DNA of 64,000 bases from WJMD01 sp964596015 (GCA_964596015.1 CAZQSB010000001.1:1-64000), one strand, 5' to 3'. Shown: positions 50,017 to 58,978, counted from the first letter of the stretch. The notes: generated from the sequence alone by a model not told the origin. Made by a program: numbers and translations.

Positions 50017-52635
50017 CTAGCGGAGCACGACGACCTTCCCGTGACGTGTCTCCCGCGGCGTCGAGACGCGGACGAAGTAGAGCCCGCTTCCGAGACGATG
50101 TCCGGTCTCGTCGCGGCCGTCCCAGGCCAGCTCTGTCCTGCCCGGGGACACCGACCCCGCAAGGAGCGTGCGGACCAGCCGGCCGTCCACGCTGTAGACC
50201 TCGACTCTCGCTTCCGTCGCGACGGGCGAGTCAAAGGCGATCATCGTCCGCGCGGCGAACGGGTTCGGCAGCGCCGGATGGAGAGCGAGCTTCGTCGGTC
50301 CACCCTCGATGCCGGTGTTCTCGACAGTGAACGAACCCGTGTCCATCAGCGGACCGCGCTCGGTTCCGTCATCTGCATATGCCGTCCAGTAGTAGGTCCC
50401 GTTCGAGAGCGACGAGCCCACCGTCCAGGAGGTCGTCCCGCTGCCCTCGGCGACGCCGGTCGTCGAACAGACGAGGCCTGTCCTCTCGGCGTCGCTGTAT
50501 ACGAGGAAGCCGTACGTCAGCACGTCGCCGGCGTCGGGATCGGTCGCGTTCACGACCTCGAGCGTGGGCGTCGACGTCGAGACCGTGCCGCCCGCTGGCG
50601 GGTCGGAGAGCGACGGCGTCTCGGGAGGCGCGTTCGACGGGTCCGGTCCGTAGATCATGACGTCGTCGACGAACCACCCGTTGTCGGTGACGTACGCGTC
50701 CGAGTTGAACCGGAATCGGACCTTGAACTGATCGGTGCCAACGTAGGGCGAAAGGTCCAGCTCGACCTGTTCCCAACCCCCGTTGTCACCGTGGTACCTC
50801 GGACCGACCTGCAACCAGGTCGAGCCGTTGTCGGTGGACGCCTCGACGTAGCAATAGTCGTAGTCGAGCTCGGTCTGCACCCGGTGCCAGAAGGTCATCT
50901 CGGCGGCGGAGGCGTTCGAGAAGTCGAGCGGTCCGGCGAGCTCGATCCATGTGTTCCGGTAGTTGCCGTAGGAGCCGGACGGGCTGTCGGTGTACGAGTT
51001 CGTGGAGGAGTGGTACACCGACGACGAGAGCCCCCAGTACCCGTCGTTTTCGACCCAGTTGCCTGTCCCGCTCTCCATGTCGTCTGAGAAGACGAGGGTC
51101 GGCGTGCCGACCATCCAGGAGAGGTCCTCCTCGGCGTAGAAGCCGTCGCCGGATATCTGGAGCGTCAGCGTGAGGCCGTGAGCGTCCGGACAGGAAGCGT
51201 CGAGCGTGAAGGAGAAGGGGTCGGCCGAGTTGTCGGCGCTCGAGAGGGCTGGAATCGACCCGAGGGTCGTTGTGGCGTCGTGAAGCGTCACGTACGCGTC
51301 GTCGGTGACGAGCGTCATCTCGACGTCGGTCATGCCGAGTCCGACGCCCTGGTTCTCGATGGTCGCGACGAGGTCGAGCGTCTCCCCGGCGTCCGGCTCG
51401 CCGTCGCCGTCGCCGCCCGAGAGAACGTAGTCGTCGAGCGCGAGATAGCCGCCGGCCACTCTCGTCACGTAGATCTGCGGCCAGAGGTTCTCCGCGTTCA
51501 GGCCCGCGATCTCACTCTCCTGGGGCCAGAAGTCGGTGCCGGCCACCTCGATGCAGAGCGAGAGCACGTCGGCGACACCGTAGGCCCAGTCGCAGGTCGT
51601 TCCGCTGCAATCGTAGAGGATCTCTCCCGCCTGTCCGACCTGGTAGCCGTTGTACTTGGCCATCTCGTTCGCCATCGTGCGGAAGAGCGCGTCGTCGGCC
51701 GTGTGCTGGGTGTAGTCGTAGCCCCACGGCAGGAGCACCATGCCGGCCACCGAGTGGAAGGTGACGTTCGTCACGAACTCGTGGTCGAGAACGAAGTCCC
51801 TGTAGGCCTGGATCTCGGGCTCGGAGAACGCCGAGGTCCCGCAGTAGGTATCGTTGCAGGGATTGAAGGAGATGCCGGACGTACCCCACATGTAGTCGTA
51901 GTTCCTGTTCGGGTCGACGCCGTAGCAGGAGGACCCATCATTGTCGCGGCGGTTCTTCCGCCACATTCCGCCGCCCTGGGGATAGGTCGTCTCGTTGTAG
52001 ACGTAGCCGTCGGGGTTCACGATGGGCAGGAACCAGATCTCGCGGTTGTCGACGAGGAACGTGGCCTCCGGGTCGGAGCCGTAGTTCTGGCAGAGCCAGT
52101 TCATGTAGTGAATCTGGACCTCGAGGGACATGGGCTCGCGCGCGTGGTGCATCCCGTCGAAGAGAACCTCGGGCTCCGTCTCGTCGACGTCCGGGTTGTC
52201 GGAGATCTTGATGGCCCAGAGCGCGCGTCCCTCCCACGAGGAGCCGATGGACTCCCGGGCCGTCGTGATCAGCGGGTAGTTCGCGTGAAGATCATCGAGA
52301 AAGTCGATCATCTCCGAGTAGGTATGGAACTCGCCGAAGTTCGGTCCTCTCATCCGGGAGGAGTAGTAGCGCTCCATGTCCTCGATCTCGACCGTGAGCG
52401 CGTAGCCGAGTGAGCGGAGCTCCTCGAGCTGTTGCGCGTCGGTCACGATCTGGACCATCACTCCGGGCTTCGACCGCATGACGTCGAGACCAGGGATGCT
52501 CACGAACTCCCTCCACTCGGCGCGCGAATCGAACTCCACGAGGGCCTGGATCTTCGCAACGTCGGCCGCGGTCCCGGCGGTCGAGACCAGCATGACCAGC
52601 GCCAGCGCAAGAACGATGTAGCGGGTCGTCCTCAT
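50017..52635 (-). CDS. Secreted M14 zinc carboxypeptidase with FlgD-like tail
   Basis: 872 residues, ATG with GGAAGGAGCCGC upstream. Signal peptide about 1-23, then a short pro-region. The M14 domain spans about 105-400: zinc ligands His and Glu in FDGMHHAREPMS (about 160), NRNYDYMWG substrate pocket (about 245), third ligand His in NVTFHSVAG, and catalytic Glu in LCIEVAGTDFWP (about 362). A Cys-rich insertion suggests extracellular disulfides. A MAM/immune-inhibitor-like domain (FSDDMESGTGNWVEN, FRFNSDAYVTDNGWFVDDV), a fibronectin-like domain and the FlgD tail (HPALPNPFAARTMIAF, VDGRLVRTLLAG, SGLYFVRV) complete it. Confidence 0.9.
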   Translation of the reverse strand: MRTTRYIVLALALVMLVSTAGTAADVAKIQALVEFDSRAEWREFVSIPGLDVMRSKPGVMVQIVTDAQQLEELRSLGYALTVEIEDMERYYSSRMRGPNFGEFHTYSEMIDFLDDLHANYPLITTARESIGSSWEGRALWAIKISDNPDVDETEPEVLFDGMHHAREPMSLEVQIHYMNWLCQNYGSDPEATFLVDNREIWFLPIVNPDGYVYNETTYPQGGGMWRKNRRDNDGSSCYGVDPNRNYDYMWGTSGISFNPCNDTYCGTSAFSEPEIQAYRDFVLDHEFVTNVTFHSVAGMVLLPWGYDYTQHTADDALFRTMANEMAKYNGYQVGQAGEILYDCSGTTCDWAYGVADVLSLCIEVAGTDFWPQESEIAGLNAENLWPQIYVTRVAGGYLALDDYVLSGGDGDGEPDAGETLDLVATIENQGVGLGMTDVEMTLVTDDAYVTLHDATTTLGSIPALSSADNSADPFSFTLDASCPDAHGLTLTLQISGDGFYAEEDLSWMVGTPTLVFSDDMESGTGNWVENDGYWGLSSSVYHSSTNSYTDSPSGSYGNYRNTWIELAGPLDFSNASAAEMTFWHRVQTELDYDYCYVEASTDNGSTWLQVGPRYHGDNGGWEQVELDLSPYVGTDQFKVRFRFNSDAYVTDNGWFVDDVMIYGPDPSNAPPETPSLSDPPAGGTVSTSTPTLEVVNATDPDAGDVLTYGFLVYSDAERTGLVCSTTGVAEGSGTTSWTVGSSLSNGTYYWTAYADDGTERGPLMDTGSFTVENTGIEGGPTKLALHPALPNPFAARTMIAFDSPVATEARVEVYSVDGRLVRTLLAGSVSPGRTELAWDGRDETGHRLGSGLYFVRVSTPRETRHGKVVVLR

Positions 52636-52756
52636 CCTGCGGCTCCTTCCGCTCAGTGAACCGGTGTGCCGCTGTTGTCGTCGCTGTCGGTGTCCGTATC
52701 ACATACCTAACCCGGCGCGCTCCCGCCTCCAAGGCCGGATGCGCGCCCAATACCTT

Positions 52757-52785
52757 ATGATATCACAGATTATGCAGCGAAGCAA
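52757..52785 (-). promoter_or_regulatory. Promoter for the M14 peptidase gene
   Basis: TTGCTT, 17-bp spacer, TATCAT on the minus strand, in an AT-rich island. Confidence 0.65.
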
Positions 52786-52831
52786 TGATGAGCCGTTCAG
52801 GTGGGCGACGGGCCGCGTCGCGCCCGAGCGC

Positions 52832-53551
52832 TCAGGGAGGCGTGAGCTCAGCAACGCCGCTCCGGAACGGCTCCCACGCGGCGGCAAGCCCCGGGAGCGG
52901 CTCGGAGGAGACCACCGAGAAGCCGTCGCAGCGACCCCTCCACAGCGTGTAGTACCGGGGGCGCCCGGTCCCGCGCTCCGGATGGGCGGCATACAGAACC
53001 CGTCCTCCGGTGACCAGCAGACTGTTCAGGCAGGTGAAGTCCGCTACATCATCGAGTGAGGTCGACAGTGAGCCGGCGATGTCCGATGGATCCACGCCGG
53101 CGAGGATGTGGAGGAACAGGAGTTCCGAGTCCGTTCCGCCCCGGGGAAGGAGTCCCTCGGGACGCCGGAGGCGCGACGTATTACGAACGGCTCCGTTGTG
53201 GCAGTACGCCCACTCGGCGCCCATGTGCGTCGCCGCGAAGGGATGGGTGTTCTCGAGCGACACTCCGGCGTCTCCGGTACTCCGCCGGGCGTGGAGAACA
53301 AGTCTGTCGGTCTCGATCAGGGTCAGCGTATCGAGCGCCGGGTCGTCGAAGCACGGGATCGTACCCCGTGCCGTCCTGAGACGTCCGTCCTCCTCCCAGA
53401 CCGCCCCCCACCCGTCGGCGTGGACGTACTCGCTGCCGCGCTCGGTATACTCGTGCCGGTGCGGTGGATTGTCGTTCGAGGCCATCGCGCGAAGCCCCTC
53501 TATGAGCGGCGCGACATCGAAGCGGCCGGCGGCCGCGAGCATCCTGCACAT
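52832..53551 (-). CDS. Class II glutamine amidotransferase (YafJ-like Ntn hydrolase)
   Basis: 239 residues from ATG 53551, with GGGAGGAACC upstream and a promoter whose start site is about 15 bp ahead. The sequence MCRMLA places the catalytic Cys directly after the initiator Met, as required in N-terminal nucleophile amidotransferases. YVHADGWGAVWEEDG, VLHARRSTGDAGVSLENTHPF and EWAYCHNGAVRN are the glutamine-site blocks of this family, and GGTDSELLFLHIL closes the site. Stand-alone members have unclear acceptors. It lies divergent from the arginine decarboxylase/agmatinase pair, with promoters 20 bp apart. Confidence 0.88.
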   Translation of the reverse strand: MCRMLAAAGRFDVAPLIEGLRAMASNDNPPHRHEYTERGSEYVHADGWGAVWEEDGRLRTARGTIPCFDDPALDTLTLIETDRLVLHARRSTGDAGVSLENTHPFAATHMGAEWAYCHNGAVRNTSRLRRPEGLLPRGGTDSELLFLHILAGVDPSDIAGSLSTSLDDVADFTCLNSLLVTGGRVLYAAHPERGTGRPRYYTLWRGRCDGFSVVSSEPLPGLAAAWEPFRSGVAELTPP

Positions 53552-53573
53552 GACGTGGTTCCTCCCGACGACG

Positions 53574-53603
53574 ATGGTATCCGTCACGAGGCCGCCGCGT
53601 CAA
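53574..53603 (-). promoter_or_regulatory. Promoter for the class II amidotransferase gene
   Basis: TTGACG, 18-bp spacer, TACCAT on the minus strand. Confidence 0.6.
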
Positions 53604-53623
53604 CGCGCGGGCTTCCGGCTCGA

Positions 53624-53653
53624 TTGACAGACTGCCGACGGCGAGACTATACT
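53624..53653 (+). promoter_or_regulatory. Promoter for the arginine decarboxylase-agmatinase operon
   Basis: TTGACA, 18-bp spacer, TATACT; -35 boxes of the two divergent promoters are 20 bp apart. Confidence 0.7.
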
Positions 53654-53672
53654 CGACCCGATCCCGCGAGCG

Positions 53673-53709
53673 GTCCGGGCGGCGCGGGACGGTCCTTTCT
53701 GTCCCGGAC
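53673..53709 (+). promoter_or_regulatory. Alternative hairpins in the polyamine operon leader
   Basis: Outer arms GTCCGGG/CCCGGAC (53673-53679, 53703-53709) and a competing inner pair CGGGAC/GTCCCG (53685-53690, 53701-53706) cannot form at once. A switch is possible but unproven. Confidence 0.3.
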
Positions 53710-53784
53710 ATCGGAGGTGGCGGCCGACCGCGAGCCGCATCGCTCCGGGGAAGCAGCGTATCTCGCGGCGTGAGGGCACCGAAG

Positions 53785-54360
53785 ATGAAGCAGGCCCCCG
53801 AGATCTTCCTCACCAAAGGAGTCGGCCGCCACAAGGAGAAGCTCGCCAGCTTCGAGATGGCCCTGAGGAAGGCCGGACTCGCCACGTTCAATCTCGTCCG
53901 CGTCTCCAGCATCCTTCCTCCCGGAGCCAAGATCATCGCGAAGCGGAACGGGTTCTCGAGACTGACCGACGGACAGATCCTCTTCGTCGTCATGTCGGAC
54001 AACGCGACGAACGAACCGCACCGCCTGATCGCCGCCTCGATCGGCATCGCGAGACCGAAGGACCGCGAGAAGTACGGGTATCTCTCCGAGCATCACAGCT
54101 TCGGCGAGCGCGAGGGGATCGCCGGCGACTACGCCGAAGACCTCGCGGCTCAGATGCTGGCGACAACACTCGGCGTGCCGTTCGACCCGGACTCCAGTTA
54201 CGACGACCGCAAGGAGATCTGGCGGATCAGCGACGCCATCGTTCGCACGAGCAACATCACGCAGACCGCCGTGGGCGACAAGGGTGGCATGTGGACGACG
54301 GTGGTCGCGGCCGCGGTCTTCGCGGTCCCCCCGCTGAATCTCGACGGGACGGGCGACTGA
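53785..54360 (+). CDS. pdaD: Pyruvoyl-dependent arginine decarboxylase
   Basis: 191 residues from ATG 53785 (GAGGGC upstream; a GTG at 53770 is possible). The family hallmark VRVSSILPPGAKI holds the self-cleavage Ser-Ser that generates the pyruvoyl group. FLTKGVGRHKEKLASFEMAL at the start, ASIGIARPK, GYLSEHHSFGEREG and TTLGVPFD are conserved blocks. It decarboxylates arginine to agmatine. The agmatinase-like gene immediately downstream takes agmatine to putrescine, so the operon is a two-step polyamine pathway. Such decarboxylases are known in archaea and in Chlamydia and other bacteria. Confidence 0.92.
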   Translation: MKQAPEIFLTKGVGRHKEKLASFEMALRKAGLATFNLVRVSSILPPGAKIIAKRNGFSRLTDGQILFVVMSDNATNEPHRLIAASIGIARPKDREKYGYLSEHHSFGEREGIAGDYAEDLAAQMLATTLGVPFDPDSSYDDRKEIWRISDAIVRTSNITQTAVGDKGGMWTTVVAAAVFAVPPLNLDGTGD

Positions 54361-54371
54361 CGGGACACACC

Positions 54372-55262
54372 GTGACATCTGATCGCGTGACATGGCCGGA
54401 GTTCCTCGGCGTCGAGCCGTCGGAGCGTCCTCGGGCGGTGGTGCTTCCCGTGCCCTTCGAGGCGACGACAAGCTACCTGGAGGGAACGGTCGACGGCCCC
54501 CGCGCCATCCTCGAGGCCTCGGCGCAGGTCGAGCTCTACGACGAAGAGGCGGGCGACGAGCCGTGGCGCGCCGGAGTGGCGACGCTCCCGCCCATCGATG
54601 TCGAGGGCGGACCGGACGAGGTGCTCACCCGGATCGCCGACGCCGTCGCGAACGAACTCGAGCGCGGTCGCTTCGCTTGCTCTCTCGGCGGGGAACACAC
54701 GGTGACGGTCGGCTGCGTCCGCGGCGCGGCGCGCCATCACCCGGACCTGGCCATCGTATCGATCGACGCGCACGCCGACCTCCGCGACAGCTACCACGGA
54801 AGCCCCTACAGCCACGCCTGCGCCATGCGCCGGGTCGCCGACGACGGTCATCCCGTCGTCGAGGTGGGCATCCGGAGCCTCTCGGCCACCGAGGCGGCCG
54901 CGCTCCCGGGTCTGAACGTGGTTCTTGTCACGGGGCGCGACATCGACGCGTCGCGCGGGAACCGAGGGAGAGAATGGATCGACCGCGTTCTGGACGCGGT
55001 CGCATCAAGACCGGTCTACCTGAGCGTTGACCTGGACGGACTCGACCCCTCGGTCGTCCCCGGCGTTGGCACGCCGGAACCGGGAGGTCTCCTCTGGTTC
55101 GAGGCTCTCGACCTCACCGCCCGGCTCTTTGAGCGCTCGAACGTCGTCGCCGCAGACGTCGTCGAGCTCCTCCCCCGCGCGGACGACGCGGTCTCCTCCT
55201 TCGCCGCGGCCAGGCTTGTCTACAAGATCCTCGGCCACGCGCTTCGGAAGGACCCATCCTGA
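54372..55262 (+). CDS. speB: Agmatinase-like ureohydrolase
   Basis: 296 residues from GTG 54372, 11 bp after the decarboxylase stop; the ribosome site (GGGAC) is weak, suggesting translational coupling. The ureohydrolase metal motifs are complete: GGEHTVTVG (first His), SIDAHADLRD (Asp-His-Asp) and SVDLDGLDPSVVPGVGTPEPGG (Asp-x-Asp and the conserved PG turn). Two Mn ions should hydrolyse agmatine to putrescine and urea. The pairing with a pyruvoyl arginine decarboxylase supports agmatinase over arginase. Confidence 0.9.
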   Translation: MTSDRVTWPEFLGVEPSERPRAVVLPVPFEATTSYLEGTVDGPRAILEASAQVELYDEEAGDEPWRAGVATLPPIDVEGGPDEVLTRIADAVANELERGRFACSLGGEHTVTVGCVRGAARHHPDLAIVSIDAHADLRDSYHGSPYSHACAMRRVADDGHPVVEVGIRSLSATEAAALPGLNVVLVTGRDIDASRGNRGREWIDRVLDAVASRPVYLSVDLDGLDPSVVPGVGTPEPGGLLWFEALDLTARLFERSNVVAADVVELLPRADDAVSSFAAARLVYKILGHALRKDPS

Positions 55263-55340
55263 TCCGGGACGGCGGTTCAGGCTCCTGATCCGGAACTCCG
55301 GCCCCGGCGCCCGGACCCAGCGGCTTCCCGCCGCGCCCGG

Positions 55341-56021
55341 TCACCTCTCTCGATCACACAGAAGACGGAAGTGCGCCGCGGCCCGCGAGAGAAGCGGTCC
55401 TCCGTCGTGCCGGAACCGCGACCTCTCGAAGCCGGCCCAGGCCTCGTCGACATCGAGCACATCGGCCGCGTAGCAGGGATGGAACTGAACGCCGTAGACC
55501 GGGGCGTGTACTCCTCGCAGGGCCTCGATGGCCCCTCCCGCCGAACGCGCGACCACCTCGAAGCCCGCCGGCGCCGCCGATACGTACTCCGCGTTCTGCT
55601 CTGGCATGGAGAGGCGGTCTCCGGCCCGTCCCAGAAGAGGGTCGTCCACTTCGACCTCGATGTCGAAGATGCCGACCCTCTTCCTCTTCGTCAGTATCTC
55701 CGCGCCGAACGCCGCGGCGACGAGCTGGTGCCCGAAGCAGACACCGAGGACGGGCACCCGCCGCGCTCCCGCGAGACGGACGACGTCCTGCTCTTCGAGC
55801 ATCCACGGCAGCCTCTCCTTCACGCTGCGGTCGCTTCCGGAGAGCACGAGGGCGTCGGGCGCGCAGGCGGCGAACCACCGGTCCGCTTCTCCGAAGCCGG
55901 CGGTCGGGTCCATCACGCGCGTCTCGAACGCCGCGCCGAAGGCGGCGGCGAGGCGCGTCGCTCCGTAGTCGGAATCCGGCAGGTCGTTACTGACCACGAC
56001 GAGTGTGTGGCGTCTCGACAT
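55341..56021 (-). CDS. Class I glutamine amidotransferase-like protein with catalytic Glu replaced
   Basis: 226 residues, ATG at 56021 overlapping the flavoprotein gene by 35 bp. The nucleophile elbow GVCFGHQLVA (Cys about 95) and the His in GVQFHP (about 182) are present, as in GuaA-like amidotransferases. The residue after HP, normally the catalytic Glu (HPE), is Cys here (HPCYAADV), so the triad is incomplete. An N-terminal fragment (VVVSNDLPDSDYGATRLAAAFG) is unlike GuaA. It may be a peptidase-type or non-hydrolysing relative. It ends an operon with a secreted phosphoesterase and a flavoprotein. Confidence 0.8.
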   Translation of the reverse strand: MSRRHTLVVVSNDLPDSDYGATRLAAAFGAAFETRVMDPTAGFGEADRWFAACAPDALVLSGSDRSVKERLPWMLEEQDVVRLAGARRVPVLGVCFGHQLVAAAFGAEILTKRKRVGIFDIEVEVDDPLLGRAGDRLSMPEQNAEYVSAAPAGFEVVARSAGGAIEALRGVHAPVYGVQFHPCYAADVLDVDEAWAGFERSRFRHDGGPLLSRAAAHFRLLCDRER

Positions 56022-57105
56022 GGAAGGCCTTCTCCCCCTTCGCGACAGCGGGGGCCGCGATCCGGAGCAGCCTCCGGAGAGGCATCATCTTCAGAAGGAC
56101 CGCGATCGCTCCCGGACCGAGACCGCGCATGAGTCGTCCGGGAAGGACTAACTCGTTGACGAGGGGAAGGACCTCGTGGCGGACCCTCTTCGCGTAGTCC
56201 GTCAGGGCGTCGCGCTGGGCTGAGAGCGCGTCCTCGACGCACTCCGCGGCGATGCGTCCGCTTCTTACCGCGTGAGGGATCCCCTCACCCGTTACCGGGT
56301 CGGCGAATCCCGCGGCGTCCCCGACCAGGAGCGCCCTGCCGCGACCCGCGGGGCCGGCGGTTGTCGGCACGGGAAACGCGAAGGGTCCTTCGTGAGGGAG
56401 TTCGCCCAGGCCCTCACGGTCGAGGAACGAGCCCAGGAGTCGCCTGAGTTCGGTCGAGGTGCTGCGCGCGCCGTAGACCCCGACTGAGAGATGGTCTCCC
56501 TTCGGGAAGACCCAGCCGTAACCACCGCGGACGGCGCTCAGGTCGAAGATCGCACGGTCAAGCAGAGAGTCGAAGCCGCCCGGCGTGAGCGGAACGCGGA
56601 CGTAGATGGCGCCACCGGCCCTCTGCGCCGGAAAGCCGAGGGTCGCTCTGGTCCTCCCGACCACGCCGTCCGCCGCGACCAGCCACGGCGCGCTCCAGCG
56701 TCTCCCGCCGGCCTCGACGACCGCGCGGTCCCGGGCTTCGACGAGCCTCGCGGGCGCTCTCTCGACGACGAGGGCGCCCGCGCCGCGCGCGCGCGACAGA
56801 AGCCAGGCATCGAGCTCGGAGCGGCGCGTCGTGACGACCGCCGGGCCGTCGCCCCTCCAGGTGACGGCGACATCGTCCGAGAGCACGATCTCGCACACGG
56901 CGGGCGATGAGAGAACGATGCTCGCAGGAAGGTCCCGGAACAGCGGCAGTGCGCGGACCGAGAGACCGCCGGCGCACGGCTTCGGGCGTGGGAAGCGGGC
57001 CTTCTCGAGAAGCGCCACGGACAACCCGAGGTCGGCCGCCCGCGCCGCGCACGATGCTCCCGCCGGACCTCCCCCGATCACGATGAGGTCATGGCCTGTC
57101 TGCAA
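55987..57105 (-). CDS. Geranylgeranyl-reductase-family FAD-dependent oxidoreductase, second copy
   Basis: 372 residues from TTG 57105, placed by GAGGAGCCCGG, 12 bp after the phosphoesterase stop. The N-terminal motif DLIVIGGGPAGASCAARAADLGL binds FAD; RFPRPKPCAGGLSVR is the conserved post-FAD block. GGYGWVFPKGDHLSVGVYG and LVGDAAGFADPVTGEGIPHAVRSG are the further family signatures. Members reduce isoprenoid or quinone chains. It is distinct from the copy at 30.2 kb, being shorter and with a different partner. Neighbours are a secreted phosphoesterase and an amidotransferase-like protein. Confidence 0.85.
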   Translation of the reverse strand: MQTGHDLIVIGGGPAGASCAARAADLGLSVALLEKARFPRPKPCAGGLSVRALPLFRDLPASIVLSSPAVCEIVLSDDVAVTWRGDGPAVVTTRRSELDAWLLSRARGAGALVVERAPARLVEARDRAVVEAGGRRWSAPWLVAADGVVGRTRATLGFPAQRAGGAIYVRVPLTPGGFDSLLDRAIFDLSAVRGGYGWVFPKGDHLSVGVYGARSTSTELRRLLGSFLDREGLGELPHEGPFAFPVPTTAGPAGRGRALLVGDAAGFADPVTGEGIPHAVRSGRIAAECVEDALSAQRDALTDYAKRVRHEVLPLVNELVLPGRLMRGLGPGAIAVLLKMMPLRRLLRIAAPAVAKGEKAFHVETPHTRRGQ

Positions 57106-57117
57106 GACCGGGCTCCT

Positions 57118-58866
57118 CTAGTCGGCCACGAAGCGCAACTGTCCGAACGTGTGCGGGTCGTAGTCGATGGGAACCTGCCAGTCGGCGGGCGGCCAACCTC
57201 CCGGCTGCTTCCTGCGGAAGTTCAGACCGACAGGGCCGGCCGGAGGCCCGTCGAGCCCGAGCTCGGCGAACGGAACGCTGAGCTCGACCGTCCAGAAGTC
57301 GGCGCCGGTGTCGGTCGACGCCGCGATGTTCCCGTTCCAGTCGATGTGTGTCGTATACCACATCGTCTCGTCGAACGTGATCCGCTGGTCGAAGATGGTG
57401 CCGAGCGGGTTCACGTAGACCTGGTAGACGACCATCTCGCCCGTGTCGGGCTGAATGAAGAAGCCGACGCAGTCCTCAGCGTAGACCGGCCCGTCTCTCT
57501 GTTCGGTCTCGGCCACCAGGTCCTCGGGGCCCGGGTCGCGGCAGACAGCGGCGAGATAGAGATTCTGGTCATCGTACCCGAAGCGGAACACGGTCGCTCC
57601 CTCGACGCCGGGGACGCCTTCCTCGGAGTAGAAGACGTCCTCGACGCCGGCGCGGTCCCAGCAGGGCTCGATGACCCGGCCGTCGACGCGCGGCGCGGAG
57701 TCGAACGGCTCGGCTTCTGCGACGCGCACGATCCGAGGGGTCCCGGTCGCCCTGATCTCGCGTCCGTCGCTCAGCGGGTAGCGGATCGAGTAGCTCGGGA
57801 CCGGGAAGAGAGCGCCACGCGACGCGCCACGGAAGGAAACCCGAGTCGATCCTTCGGGCTCGATGGTCACGGGAGCCGACTGCGGATCGATGCTCCAGTT
57901 GTCGGGAACGCTCCAGGAGACGGAGCCGTCGAGTACGTCCGAAGTGTGGTTCTCCACCAGCACTGTGATCTCCTCGTCGACGGTGTCCTCGCCTTCGAGG
58001 ATGACGGGCTCCGCCCGGACGTACCGACCCTCGGCCTGGCGGATCTCCTCCTGCAGCTTCAGGGTCGAGACGTCGGAACCGTGGACGCCGCCGAGTTCGA
58101 CGACCGCAAGCTCGTACCCCTCGTCGTTCACGGTCACCCAACCGAACTGGAAAAACTCTCCCCTCGCGGTCGAACTGTCCGTTGCGAGGGTCCCGCCGCC
58201 CGAACTCCCCATGGAGACATAGCTCACGCCGTCGTATTCGGCGGAGAAGTAGTGATGCAGGTGCCCCGTGAAGTGCACGTCGACCTCGTGGGTCCTGAGA
58301 ATCTCGTGGAGAGGCTCCACTCCTCCCAGCGCCAGCGTCTGGGTCCAGAGGGGCTTGTGGGCGAAGACGAACATGTGCCCGGCGCCCGCGGCGCCCGCGA
58401 GGTCGGCCTCGAGCCACTCGAGCTGGTCCGGATCGTCGGACCACGACTCGATGCGCGAGTTGTCGAGCACGACGAAGTGAGCGTTTCCGTGATCGAACGA
58501 GTAGTACGGAGCGAAGCCGGTCCGCTCACTGTAGACGGTCTCGGATTCGTCGCTCCAGATGTCGTGATTGCCCGGCGTGAGATACACCGGGCATTCGAGC
58601 CTGTCGAGGAAGCTGAAGATCGTGTCCCATTGAGCGTTCGCGAGTTCCATGTCATCCATGTAGCCCTCGATCTGATCGCCCACGGTCACGACGAAGTCGG
58701 GGTTCAAGCGACCGATCTCCTCGATGACCCTCGGATAGACGCCCTCTTCGTGGCCGCCGGTCCTGTCGCTCAGAACCGCGAAGTGGAAACCCTCCTCCGC
58801 GCCGGACGCCGCCGCGGCGAAGAGAGCGATGAGCGCGAAGAGAGCGATTACCATTCCCGTCTTCAT
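57118..58866 (-). CDS. Secreted calcineurin-like phosphoesterase with C-terminal CBM9-like domain
   Basis: 582 residues, ATG with GAGGAGGCGAC upstream. Signal peptide about 1-23. The metallophosphoesterase domain (about 27-260) shows the dimetal motifs: SDRT in place of D-x-H at the first site, VTVGDQIEG, TPGNHDIW, FAHKPLW and FTGHLHHYF. The first His of D-x-H is replaced by Arg in FAVLSDRTGGHE, a variant that I would check. An Ig-like linker follows, then a C-terminal CBM9/DOMON-like domain (FRFGYDDQNLYLAAVCRDP, FFIQPDTGEMVVYQVYVNP, WTVELSVPFAELGLDG). It probably acts on extracellular substrates. Confidence 0.87.
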   Translation of the reverse strand: MKTGMVIALFALIALFAAAASGAEEGFHFAVLSDRTGGHEEGVYPRVIEEIGRLNPDFVVTVGDQIEGYMDDMELANAQWDTIFSFLDRLECPVYLTPGNHDIWSDESETVYSERTGFAPYYSFDHGNAHFVVLDNSRIESWSDDPDQLEWLEADLAGAAGAGHMFVFAHKPLWTQTLALGGVEPLHEILRTHEVDVHFTGHLHHYFSAEYDGVSYVSMGSSGGGTLATDSSTARGEFFQFGWVTVNDEGYELAVVELGGVHGSDVSTLKLQEEIRQAEGRYVRAEPVILEGEDTVDEEITVLVENHTSDVLDGSVSWSVPDNWSIDPQSAPVTIEPEGSTRVSFRGASRGALFPVPSYSIRYPLSDGREIRATGTPRIVRVAEAEPFDSAPRVDGRVIEPCWDRAGVEDVFYSEEGVPGVEGATVFRFGYDDQNLYLAAVCRDPGPEDLVAETEQRDGPVYAEDCVGFFIQPDTGEMVVYQVYVNPLGTIFDQRITFDETMWYTTHIDWNGNIAASTDTGADFWTVELSVPFAELGLDGPPAGPVGLNFRRKQPGGWPPADWQVPIDYDPHTFGQLRFVAD

Positions 58867-58948
58867 GTGTCGCCTCCTCTGAACGTCGCGACGCGGTCTT
58901 CGAAGAACCGCGGACGACCCGCCGAACCGTCGGAGGTCGCTTCAGGAG

Positions 58949-58978
58949 ATGCTAGCTCGGAACGCTCGAATCGGTCAA
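58949..58978 (-). promoter_or_regulatory. Promoter for the phosphoesterase operon
   Basis: TTGACC, 18-bp spacer, TAGCAT on the minus strand. Confidence 0.6.
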
